From Budorcas taxicolor (taxonomy: Eukaryota > Chordata > Mammalia > Artiodactyla > Bovidae): a stretch of 64,000 nucleotides of DNA. Positions 46,546 through 56,570 of this stretch are shown piece by piece; position 1 is the stretch's first letter; each line of letters begins with the position of its first letter. Below the pieces are notes generated by a model. The model saw only the letters and a list, made by a program, of their open reading frames with translations, ran no database searches and was not told the DNA's origin. Location of the stretch: assembly GCF_023091745.1 (NCBI RefSeq), contig NC_068920.1:145025122-145089121 (forward strand), in the 5' to 3' direction. Made by a program: the position numbers and the translations under genes.

Positions 46546-46943
46546 ATAAATATTTATATATAAATGATAAAACAAAACTATATATTCTAAGCTGATCAAA
46601 TTTGGCTCCTCACCACCTGTTTTCACAAATAAGTTAACTGGAACATAGCTGTTCCCATTCCTTGACACCATTTTCTACAGCTGCCTTCACAGAACAATAG
46701 CAGAGTTGAGAAATTGCAACAGAAATCATATGACCCACCAAGCCTAGTATATTTCCCATCTGGGCCTTTCTGGAAAACATTTGCCTATCCCTGCCTGGGG
46801 CCTTATACTAGAACAATATCAGATTCTCAACTTTTTCAGCATCCTCATGTAGTTCCAAACCTTTTTATAAGTGTTTCCTTCTGCTTACGTATCACTTATA
46901 AGGAGGCTCAGTTGTAATTAACAAATTGTACAATAACATGACG
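46546..46943. other. No recognisable feature
   Basis: Unassigned DNA between two sense SINEs. Confidence 0.4.
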
Positions 46944-47125
46944 ACTTCTTGGTTGGTTCAGCTGCAATAAAGGAGCCGTAGAAGATGCTGTTCGATCCCT
47001 GGGTTGGGAAGATTCCCTGGAGGAAGGCATGGCAACCCACTCCAGTATTCTTGCCTGGAGAATCCCATCGACATGAGTGCAAAGAATCTGACATGAGTGA
47101 AGCAGCTTAGCATGCAGGCATACAC
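46944..47125 (+). mobile_element. Bov-tA SINE, diverged
   Basis: Sense copy with a degraded head ('ttggttggttcagctgcaat') but clear body ('ggcaacccactccagtattc') and a damaged end where the 'ggcaggctacagtccatggg' block is lost. Confidence 0.85.
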
Positions 47126-47246
47126 AGTAACATGAGCTGTGAAAAAAACGAAGTTTGTTTCTCCCTCACATAAAATCTGAGTAGAGGAATGGATAAAGAG
47201 GAAAATGGGAAAAAAGAACACAGCTGATTTGAAGGAATTTCTTAGT

Positions 47247-49063
47247 TCTGTTCAGTTCAGTCACTCAATTGTGTCTGACTCTTTGTGACCCCATTAACCG
47301 CAGCATGTCAGGCCTCCCTGTCCATCACCAACTCTCAGAGTTTACCCAAACTCATGTCTATCAAGCCAGTGATGCCACCCAACCATCTCATCCTCTGTCG
47401 TCCCCTTCTCCTTCTGCCCTCAATCTTTCCAGGCATCAAGGTCTTTTCAAATGAGTCAACTCTTCACATCAGTGGGCCAAAGAATTGTAGTTTCAGCTTC
47501 AACATCAGTCCTTCCAATGAACACCCAGGACTGATCTCCTTTAGGATGGACTGGTTGGATCTTCTGGCAGTCCAAGGGACTCTCATAAGTCTTCAACGCC
47601 ATAGTTCAAAAGCATCAATTCTTCAGCACTCAGCTTTCTTTATTGTCCAACTCTCACATCATACATGACCACTGGAAAAACTATAGCCTTGACTAGATGG
47701 ACCTTTGTTGACAAAGTAATGTCTCTGCTTTTCAACATGCTGTCTAGGTTGGTCATAACCTTCCTTCCAAGGAGTAAGCGTCTTTGAATTTCATGGCTGC
47801 AGTCACCATCTGCAGTGATTCTGGAGCCCAGAAGAATAAAGTCTGACACTGTTTCCACTGTTTCTCCATCTATTTGCCATGGAGTGATGGGCCAGATGCC
47901 ATGATCTTCGTTTTCTGAATGTTGAGGTTTAAGCCAACTTTTTCACTCTCCACTTTCACGTTCATCAAGAGGCTGTTTAGTTCTTCGCTTTCTGCCACAA
48001 GGGTGGTGTCATCTGCATATCTGAAGTGATTGATATTTCTCCCGGCAATCTTGATTCCAGTTTGTGCTTCATCCAGCCCAGCGTTTCTCATGATGTACTC
48101 TGCATATAAGTTAAATACGCAGGGTGACAATATACAGCCTTAACATGCTCATTTTCCTATTTGAAACCGGTCTGTTATTCTATGTCCAGTTCTAACTGTT
48201 GCTTCCTGACCTGCATATAGGTTTCTCAAGAGGCAGGTCAGCTGGTCTGGTATTCCCATCACTTTCAGAATTTTCCATAGTTTATTGTGATCCACACAGT
48301 CAAAGGCTTTGGCATAGTCAATAAAGCAGAAATAGATGTTTTTCTGGAACTCTCTTGCTTTTTTGATGATCCAGCAGATGTTGGCAATTTGATCTATGGT
48401 TCCTCTGCCTTTTCTAAAACCAGCTTGAACATCAGGAAGTTCATGGTTCATGTATTGCTGAAGCGTGGCTTGGAGAATTTTGAACATTACTTTCCTAGCG
48501 TGTGAGATGAGTGCAATTGTGCAGTAATTTGAGCATTCCTTGGCATTGCCTTTCTTTGGAATTGGAATGAAAACTGACCTTTTCCAGTCCTGTGGCCACT
48601 GCTGAGTTTTCCAAATTTGCTGGCATATTGAGTGCAGCACTTTCACAGCATCATCTTCCAGGATTGAAATAGCTCAGCTGGACTTCCATCATCTCCACTA
48701 GCTTTGTTCGTAGTGATGCTTTCTAAGGCCCACTTGACTTCACATTCCAGAATGTCTGCATCTAGGTGAGTGATCACACCATCGTGATTATCTGGGTCAT
48801 GAGGATCTTTTTTGTACAGTTCTGTGTATTCTTGCCAGCTCTTCGTAATATCTTCTGCTTCTGTTAGGTTCATACCATTTCTGTCCTTTATCGAGCCCAT
48901 CTTTGCATGAAATGTTCCCTTGGTATCTCTAATTTTCTTGAAGAGATCTCTAGTCTTTCCCATTGTATTGCTTTCCTCTATTTCTTTGCATTGATCACTG
49001 AGGAAGGCTTTCTTATCTCTCCTTGCTATTCTTTGGCACTCTGCATTCAAATGGGTATATCTT
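47247..49063 (-). mobile_element. BovB LINE, 1.8 kb
   Basis: Antisense from 'gttcagttcagtcactcaat' to a 5' truncation near 49063, slightly inside the truncation point of the 38346 copy. Flanks TTTCTTAGTT (47239-47248) and TTGCTTAGTA (49077-49086) are similar but offset, so a duplication is only suggested. Confidence 0.96.
47640..49063 (-). pseudogene. BovB ORF2 remnant with RT core
   Basis: The pre-RT part is open from the truncation to about 48665, where one T is missing in 'ccaggattgaaat' and the frame shifts. The RT core then runs in one frame from 48646 to 47870 with a single TGA at 48149-48151, a Gly codon in GKGV just before motif B. Motif A (DYAKAFD) is at about 48301-48321 and YADD at 48008-48019. 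A one-base loss near 47890 breaks the C-terminal region. Of the RT cores here, this is among the least damaged. Confidence 0.92.
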
Positions 49064-49105
49064 TCCTTTTATTGTTTGCTTAGTAGTGGTTACATATTGT
49101 CTTGG

Positions 49106-49308
49106 GCTCACGGTAAGTCATGTCCAACTCTTTGTGAACCCATAACTCTAGCCTTCCAGGCTCCTCTATCCATGAGATTTTACAGGCAAGAAAACTTGAG
49201 TGGGTTGCCGTTTCCTACTCCAGGAGATCTTCCATGACCCAGGGATCAAGCCTGCATCTCCTGCATTAGCAGGCAGATTCTTTACCACTGAGCCACCTGC
49301 GAAACCCT
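49106..49308 (-). mobile_element. Bov-tA SINE
   Basis: Antisense; 'taagtcatgtccaactcttt' to the head ending CCACCTGCGAAACCC. It follows the BovB by about 40 bp. Confidence 0.9.
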
Positions 49309-49734
49309 ATGAAACATATACACATCTCTCATCAGCTGGGACTTGGTCACATGACTCTACCCAACTGTATGAGAAGCTGGGAACTGAAACCTTGATCCAA
49401 ACCAAACTCAGAGATCCTAGGAGTGTAGCATGGATCCTGGTTATCTACCAATGACTCTTGTTCTCTTTCCATAGTGTCAAGTTGTTGCTGGAACGTGGTT
49501 GCCAGCCAGGGACCTGATTTCTCAACTTCTCTTGTATCTAAAAGTAATCAGTGGAACAAATTAAGTGTGTAGTCCCATGCCAAGGTAATTCAGGGGCAGA
49601 AAGATTCTCTTTTCTCTTGAAAGCCAGATGTTGAAGATGGTAGAGCCACAAGATGGAAAGAAACTGGAATTCTGATTTACTGTTTAGAGGAGAGTCTACT
49701 CATCACTGATTAGAAAGGCACATTTTAGACTTCG
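49309..49734. other. No recognisable feature
   Basis: Unassigned DNA. Confidence 0.4.
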
Positions 49735-50112
49735 ATGAGTGCCAAAGAATTGATGCTTTTTAACTGTGGTGCTGGAGAAGACTCTCCTTGGATTGTAAGG
49801 ATATCAAACCAATCAGTCCTAAAGGAAATCAACCCTGAATGTTCATTGGAAGTACTGATGCTGAAGCTGAAGCTCCGGTACTTTGGCCACCTGAAATGGG
49901 AAGAGCTGATTCACTGAAAAAGACCCTGATCTGGGAAAGATTGAAGGCAGGAGGAGAAGGGGATGACAGAGGGTGAGATGATTGGATGGCATCGCTGACT
50001 CAATGGACATGAGTCTGAGCAAATTCCAGGAGACAGTAAAGGACAGGGAAGCCTGGCATGCTGCAGTCCATGGGGTCACAAAGAGTCGGACACAACTTGG
50101 CAACTGAATAAC
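49735..50112 (+). mobile_element. BovB LINE 3' fragment, old
   Basis: Sense, about 375 bp, diverged: loses an 8-9 bp block at 'gaagactctccttggattgt', and ends 'ggcaactgaataacaac' rather than in GAACT repeats. This fits the same older subfamily as 15832-16192. Confidence 0.87.
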
Positions 50113-50356
50113 AACAGACTCTCTGTGCAAGAAAAGAACTTCTATTATGTTTAGTCACTTGGATTTTAGAGTTTAGAGCATCTTCCACAGTGCATTATAA
50201 TATTACAATATTGTGTTCAACATTAATGAGAATACCACATCAAATTCTCATTAACTATGTTCACTGTCTGTGTCTGTTACATTTCCTGGTGCCACAGGAG
50301 GGACTGAATATATGCTGGGTGAATATCAGAGTAGTAGAACCATGCGTACTAGGGAA

Positions 50357-50573
50357 GTGGGCTTCCCTTGGAGCTCAGTCTTTAAAGAATCTGCCCGCAG
50401 TGCAGGAAACCCGGGTTCAATCCCTGGGTTGGGAAGATCCCCTGGAGAAGGAAATGGCAACCCACTCTGGTATCCTTGCCTGGAAAATCTCATGGATGGA
50501 GGAGCCTGGTAGGCTTCAGTCCATGGGGGTCGCAAAAAGTCAGACACGACTGAGCAGCTAACACACACACACT
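50357..50573 (+). mobile_element. Bov-tA SINE, complete
   Basis: Sense copy from GGGCTTCCC through an A-box-like region, B-box GGGTTCAATCCC (50413-50424), the body and a CA tail (50561-50571). It has few changes from the usual sequence. RNA polymerase III boxes are those of the ancestral tRNA-Glu; activity is not implied. Confidence 0.95.
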
Positions 50574-51089
50574 TAAAGCCATGTGTAAATGCTGTGAGAA
50601 CTCAGAAGAAATAGTATTACTATAATTCAACCTAGGAATTTTATATTTATTTCTAAATATGGGGCCATCTGTGTAATAATACTATACAAAACATGAATAT
50701 TGCATTCGATACATTTTCTGGTTAACCTCACACAGACCTTTCTGTTCTATTCCACTCTGCACATTCACATAGTGTTGTCTGTGCTGCCTTGATAGACACC
50801 TCGTATATTTTAAAGAGAAGACCCTAGACTTGGGAGAATTTATGAAGAGTGACTTCAAGGAGAAAGATCAGCTTACAGGCAATAGGGGCTCTCGTTCAGA
50901 CCCCAAAATGGTGATTGTATGGAGAACAGAAAGGCTTTCTTCAAGCTGTCATTTTAAAATATCCACACTCAATCCCTGTGACAGCCAGAGCTTTTCCCAC
51001 CAACATGGAAACCCAGAGTGTTGATAATTCTTAATGACAAGGCAAGTTTCCAAACAGAGCTTTTCCTTCATAAATGGAGCCAGTAGATG
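50574..51089. other. No recognisable feature
   Basis: Unassigned DNA. Confidence 0.4.
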
Positions 51090-51330
51090 AAAACTTGACT
51101 TGGCCAGCTCACTTTTCTTTACCTCTTCTCTTGCAGCAAAACTTTCCCCTCCTTGCTCTTAGCAATCTAAACAGTTCCTCATATTCTTTTTAGTACACTG
51201 CATTATGTTTACATGTATTTGTAATGAGTGGTCTCTCCTCCTAGAATTTGTATCTTAAAAATTGAGCTTCTTTCTTATTTGCCCTTCTCCTTTACACAGT
51301 GCCTCCTATATAGTTGCAAATACAAGACCT
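51090..51330 (+). mobile_element. L2 LINE 3' region (old)
   Basis: Sense L2-like order: 'gtctctcctcctagaatttg', 'ttgcccttctcctttacaca', 'gtgcctcctatatagttgca'. Confidence 0.5.
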
Positions 51331-51474
51331 ATTTTGAATTAATTGCCCCTAATTTAACAGGAAACTGGAGAAGAAAAACTATGTCTGGTAATGGAGTAGG
51401 AGGAAAGACAAAAAGTGCAAAGTCATTGAGAAAAAGATTGAGTCTCAAAAGCTCAATGGTGAAACAAGTTCTGG

Positions 51475-51640
51475 GCTGGAGGCAGAAGACTCAGACGCTG
51501 GCCCCAGCTTGGCCCCCAACTCAGTGACCTTCGGCATGCCGGATGATGCCTTTCTGTGTCTCAAGATCATCATTCTAGAAATGGTGATGTTAGAGGAGAT
51601 GACCTCTGCAGATCTCTTGTGTTCTACAACCTTCTTATAG
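51475..51640 (+). mobile_element. MIR-family SINE (old)
   Basis: Sense: 'ctggaggcagaagactcaga', 'caactcagtgaccttcggca', 'tttctgtgtctcaagatcat', 'aggagatgacctctgcagat'. The end block resembles MIR3 more than MIR. Confidence 0.55.
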
Positions 51641-53627
51641 AGAGAAAAAGGCCACGATTTAAAATAAGACAGGGCTATCCACCAGTGATAAGTCTTCTAT
51701 TTTATCCACTGATTTTAGTAGGAGATGAGTGTGAGCCCCTGAAATAAGATGAACCATCAATGAGGTTTCCCAGGGGAAGGTGGAAAGCCTCTTATAATTC
51801 TAAACTAGAATGTCTCCATGGTCATGAAGATAGGTAAAGTCCAGAGCCCACTGAAGCCTGCAGTGAGAGGAAGAGAGCCTGCCTATTGAAGCATAAGCAG
51901 ATCCTTTCTTCCCCTGCACTCTTTGATCTGACAATCAAAATATCTTGATAGGCAGTGCTGGCTATAGCTTTGCAATTATGGAAAACTGGCCAACCCAGGG
52001 CTGGTTCCCTCAAGAGTAGAAAGAACAATGTGAATGTCCGTTCCAGGGGGCGGACATTCCACATCCTCTCCTGGCAGGCCTTGGGAAGAGAGGCCGAGCT
52101 TGTCGAGGCCAAGCTTGTTCAGAGATACAGGGATTGTTTGGCTTAAATAGGAAATTGGGTGAGAGAAACACTGCTCCAGGTAGACCAGAAATTCCACCTG
52201 CCCTGCTCTGGATGGTATCCTCATTTGGCAGAGACCCAAAAGGGCAGTGGTGAAGACAGGGTTCTGTCCATGGGGGAAATCCTTTCTGGGTTCCTTGAGC
52301 ACCAGAGTTTATGAAAAATCCAGGCAAAGAAGAGAGCCAGAGAGCTTGGTATTGGGTTTAGAGTAGTCCCCTCGGTCTCCCCACTGCAGCAGAGATTTTT
52401 GTTGTTGTTGTTTTTCTTCTTATCTGTGAAATAATTTTCACACTGGGCTCCTCAGTTTTAGGGATTTATAAATGTTTGGGGAGAGGGATATCACAGGTTC
52501 CTCTTTATCTCAACTGCTTAAAAATATGAATATATTTCTAGAAAAACCCACATTTAAACAAAGGGGCCCACAACTACAAGTGTTTGGAAACCAATAGGTT
52601 AGGTGATTTCCTAATCCCTTTCCAACTCTAACATTTCTAAAATTTTGTGAATATCCTGCGACATTCTTTCTAGGGTAGTGAGTTTGTCAATAATCCTCAA
52701 GTGGAACAGACCTGCTCCCAGCTCAGGACCTTAGCTCCGCTTTTTCTTCTGTCAGGATGCTGTCCTCCAGATTTCAAAATCTTGAAAGATTTTGTTTACA
52801 CTGCACCTGCCATACAAGGTCCACCCCAACCACACTTAGATACCACACCTACCCTGCATCCCCAACTCCTACACAGCCTCACCCATTTCTACTTCTCCTT
52901 TTGAACACTTTCTAACATGCCATATAATCTGGTTCAAAGTTTCTGGTCTGGCCAACCCCTTCCCCTAAAATGCATGCTCTCGGTTATCACAGGTGTCTAG
53001 GAATCTTTGATTAGCCCAGCCTGCCCAGGGGCCATACCACTGATGAGCAAACAATTAATAATAATGATTTAATGAGTTTGATACTCTTCTTTGGTCAGCC
53101 AGTTTCCTGCATTTTTCCCAGAGATAAGTATGCAAATGCAGAATTTACTTTGATAAGGAGAAAAACAGCCCCACTTTGGGAAATAAACTGTTGAGGCAAT
53201 GGACTGGTAGAACAACCATGCAATGATTTTATCATCATGGGCACATCTCCCTCCTCAGCACCACATGGGACCATGAACCGTTGCATTCCTCACTCTCCTC
53301 TTTCACCTCCCTACAGCAGATTCTGCCAACCGCATGATCCTGGCACAAGATCACAATTCTGAGAACTCTGAAGAGTGGCGTGTGGTCTTTTCCTCTTCCA
53401 CATATCTAGCCTGGGGATGCGCTGCCCTTGAATGTACAGAGGAAGCACGTGATGGGGATGGATCTTGATAAAATGCAAGATTCTGACTCAGTAGGTCATG
53501 TGTGCCCTGAGACTCATCATTTCCTACAAGCCCTCAGATGATAACAGTGCTGCTCATCCAAGTATCAGATGCTGAGTGGGCAGTTTCTAGAGTGCAGCTC
53601 AAGGGCAAAGCAATGCTTCTTTCTGTT
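51641..53627. other. Largely unassigned
   Basis: A MIR3-like end block may lie at 52595-52650 ('ggtgatttcctaatcccttt', 'ccaactctaacatttct') and pyrimidine-rich L2-like sequence at 52740-52960. No exon is recognised in the overlapping open frames at 51.8-52.3 kb. Confidence 0.4.
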
Positions 53628-53715
53628 GTCAGTTTTCTCATCTTAATATGGACATAATCATTATTGCAGAAGATGATTGGCAAGGATTAAATGAGATCAC
53701 AGGCTCTTAATCCCT
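53628..53715 (+). mobile_element. MIR fragment
   Basis: Sense: 'gtcagttttctcatcttaat', 'atggacataatcattattgc', 'ggattaaatgagatcac'. Confidence 0.6.
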
Positions 53716-53959
53716 TATCCAAAATCCTTGGGGCCAGATGTATTACAAAATCCAGAATATAGAATTTTTAAGAAGTGATATGGTGCATATGCAATTTATT
53801 ATGTGACAACTCCTGAGGGTTTTGGAGCATCAACATTTAATCAAATGTATTAATATTTATGCAGCAAAATATATGAATTCTATACCAAACAGGAAGACTA
53901 AGCATTATAAGTAGCTAAAGTTCTCTACTCAATGTTCTGTAATAGCCAGTATAGGAAAA

Positions 53960-54085
53960 GAATCTGAAAAAGAATGGCCATAGGTGTATGTATAACTGAA
54001 TCACTTTGCTGTACACCTGAACTAACACCACATTGTAAAGCAACTATACTCCAATATGAAGTAAAAATTAAATTAAAAACATAAA
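53960..54085 (+). mobile_element. L1 3' end stub
   Basis: Sense 3' terminus: 'gaaaagaatctgaaaaagaa', 'taactgaatcactttgctgt', 'acacctgaactaacaccaca', 'actatactccaatatgaag'. About 125 bp, with the A-rich tail at 54062-54085. Confidence 0.85.
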
Positions 54086-55194
54086 TAGCTAAAGTTCACA
54101 TCAGGTTGTGCTGCCAAATATGTTCAGACCAGGTAAGAGTTGCCAAAAAGCTTTCAGTTTTCAGAGCTTGTCAGATCTCGAAAGCCTGGATAAGGGCACT
54201 ATAGCTGTGCTTGGCCTGTGAGTGCATCATCTCTCTATTGAAAAGGCAGGACACACCTCTTTCTTCCTACACATCATAGGTATGAAGGCAAATTCTCAGA
54301 GACTGGGACCAGACATGGAGCAGCACCAACCTGGAGCACAAAGTGACCAAACCAAAGCAGAAGTCTGTAAACTGGACCAGAAGGGTTCAAGGTCAAAGCC
54401 ACACTAGCACCTAGAATACCTCCATATTGAATCATGTCAGCACTCTAAACCACACATGTGTGCCTCAACACACACACACACACACATGCTCCCACTCACA
54501 TGCCTAAAATTATTAGGACCTGAGGCTAAAACAGAAGTTGGGGTCTGGCAAGAAGCTAGAAGCAAGAAGCCAGATAATTTCTGAGAAAAAGACACCCAAA
54601 ATTCCCCTTTAGCTCATCAAATTAAATGAGAATCTCTCCATGGATTTCTTAAGAAATTCATCTCTTGATACAATTCTTAAGAAATACATTTCTTAAATGT
54701 CTACTTAAGAAAACGGGTGCTGGACAAAACAAGTCATCTCATAGCTCCTCATTTACATGGGCAATAAGATGTTTGCAGGCGTGGCTCATTTTTTCTTTTT
54801 CTTTTTTGATGCTCTTAAAATTGCAGCTCTTTGTGAAGATTTGAAGATGAAAATTTTACATAGAACTAAAAAAAAAAGGAAAGTAGAACCACTTGTCAAT
54901 CTCAGGCTCTGCCATTGTGTTTATTAGGACCCAGGCTTCACAACCAAAGCTCACAGCCAAATTGAAGTGCAGGTAAGATACAGGGCCACTTGCAATCTGT
55001 GGCTTCAGTGACATGGCCAGCAGGCCCTGGCCACGTGCTGCAAAGAGAGGTAAGACATCCTGAGGAGCCGGCTAGGGAACCGAGATCTGATATGAGTCAC
55101 AGGTTCCCACAGGTTCTCTGAAATGCACTATATTCAGCAACAAAAACTGGACTCTGAGGCTGTTTCAGAGACTAGTTTGGACACTGTATTAGGA
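54086..55194. other. No recognisable feature
   Basis: Unassigned apart from a (CA) microsatellite at 54468-54486. Confidence 0.45.
54468..54486. repeat. (CA)9-10 microsatellite
   Basis: Short CA run, not attached to a SINE. Confidence 0.85.
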
Positions 55195-55421
55195 GAGGTA
55201 GTTTGTGTGGTGGTTAGGAGCTTGGTTTTTGTAGCTAACCTACCTGAATTCGATGCTTAACTCTACTATTTGCAACTAATGTGACCTTTATCTAGGCATT
55301 TCAGCTCTAAGTTTCAGTTCTTCACATGTAAAAGAAGGATAATATGGATAAATAACAAGGTCCTATTGTGTAGCCTAGGAAACCATATTCAATATCCTGT
55401 GAAAATGGAAAAGAACATGAA

Positions 55422-55424
<3 letters not shown>

Positions 55425-55465
<41 letters not shown>
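55425..55465. repeat. (GT)n microsatellite
   Basis: About 20 GT units, followed by a short TGTGC duplication. It is the antisense CA tail of the adjacent Bov-tA. Confidence 0.93.
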
Positions 55466-55469
<4 letters not shown>

Positions 55470-55687
55470 GCTGTGCTAAGCCACTTCAGTCGTGTCTGAC
55501 TCTTTGTGACCCTGGACTGTAGCCTGCCAAATTCCTCTGTCCATGGGATTCTCCAGGCAACAATACTGGAGTGGGTTGCCATGCCCTCCTCCAGAGGATC
55601 TTCCTGACCCCAGTGATCAAACTCTCCTCTCTTATGTCTCCTTCATAGGTAAGCAGGTTCTTTATCACTAGCGCCACCTGGGAAGCC
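55466..55687 (-). mobile_element. Bov-tA SINE
   Basis: Full-length antisense copy, head ending CGCCACCTGGGAAGCC at 55671-55686, inserted in the TA-rich part of the L1 3' UTR. Confidence 0.95.
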
Positions 55688-55752
55688 ATATATATATGTA
55701 TGTATATATGTATGTATGTATGTATGTATGTACGTATGTATGTTTGTGTATG
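55688..55752. repeat. (TATG)n tetranucleotide repeat
   Basis: TATA block then about ten TATG units with one C interruption. Probably grown from the TA tract that L1 3' UTRs of this type carry. Confidence 0.93.
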
Positions 55753-56169
55753 TGTATAACTGAATCACTTTGCTGTACAGCAGAAATTAACACAACATTG
55801 AAAATCAGCTATACTTCAACAATTTTTTTTTAAGAAAAAGAGTTTATCTTAAGGAAATAAAGGAATTAAATACAGAAAAAAATAAAGGAAGGATAATATA
55901 ATAATAGGGCCTGCTTCATAACATTGCTGTGATTGTAAAAGGAGTTGATACACGTGAGGTCTGAGAAGAGCACAAAGTAGGTACCGCTGCGTTCATTGCT
56001 TCTCTTTTGTTAATCTAGCTCTTGTTCCTAGACTCACTCGGGTAGAAAACCCTGGAAGATGGCACTTTTTCCCGACATGGAGGGAAATATTCCAGGTGGG
56101 GATGGGGTATGCTCTCACATCTGCTCCAGAGCTCTGAGTAGATCCTATTCACAGGACAGAATTACCGAC

Positions 56170-56335
56170 CAAGCCCTGCACACTGTGCTAGTTTCCTGAC
56201 GTATTTCCTCTCACTGGGTAAAGAGTCATTATCCACATTTCATGGGTGAGGAAACAGATGCTCCCTGGATTTGTCAGACTTGCCTAAATCTACACTACTT
56301 GCTAAATGCCCAGGTCACATCTGGAAGCCATGTCT
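56170..56335 (-). mobile_element. MIR SINE (old)
   Basis: Antisense: 'gtcattatccacatttcatg', 'ggtgaggaaacagatgctcc', 'atgcccaggtcacatctgga'. Confidence 0.65.
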
Positions 56336-56392
56336 AGACATAGTTTCAAATTCCAGATTTGTTCCATCGATTGCAGTCTCCAGGACTGTACA

Positions 56393-56560
56393 GTTCATTT
56401 CAGTTCAGTCGCTCGATCTTGTCCGACTCTTTGCGACCCCGTGAAGTGCAGCACGCCAGGCCTCCCTGTCCATCACCAACTCCTGGAGTCCACCCAAACC
56501 CGTGTCCATCGAGTCGGTGATCCCATCCAACCATCTCATCCTCTGTTGTCCCCTTCTCCG
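56393..56560 (-). mobile_element. BovB LINE 3' stub with exact target duplication
   Basis: Only 168 bp of the BovB 3' end, antisense, from 'gttcatttcagttcagtcgc' to 'ccccttctccg'. GGACTGTACA is repeated exactly at 56383-56392 and 56561-56570. CpGs are well preserved, so the insertion is probably recent. Confidence 0.97.
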
Positions 56561-56570
56561 GGACTGTACA

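Larger units (their letters stand above)
55346..55883 (+). mobile_element. L1 3' end inserted in a MIR, itself split by a SINE
   Basis: Sense: 'aataacaaggtcctattgtg' to 'gaaaatggaaaagaacatga' (55350-55421), interrupted by simple repeats and a Bov-tA, then 'taactgaatcactttgctgt' to 'cagctatacttcaac' (55757-55822) and an A-rich tail. GAAGGATAATAT is repeated exactly at 55334-55345 and 55888-55899. Confidence 0.88.
55195..55995 (+). mobile_element. MIR SINE split by an L1
   Basis: The left half (55195-55345) runs from 'gtgtggtggttaggagcttg' to 'cacatgtaaaagaaggataa'. The right half (55884-55995) resumes with the same block and continues 'gcctgcttcataacattgct', 'gatacacgtgaggtctgaga'. Together they give a nearly complete MIR. 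Confidence 0.82.

Noticed and set aside
50357..50440. tRNA-Glu-like sequence with A and B boxes
   Set aside because: It is the head of a complete Bov-tA SINE with body and tail, not a tRNA gene. There is no complete cloverleaf. The same applies to the heads of the other SINEs.
53730..53900. Old DNA-transposon-like segment ('cttatccaaaatccttgggg')
   Set aside because: Resembles a mammalian medium-reiterated element but I could not assign a family or ends with confidence, so it was not listed.
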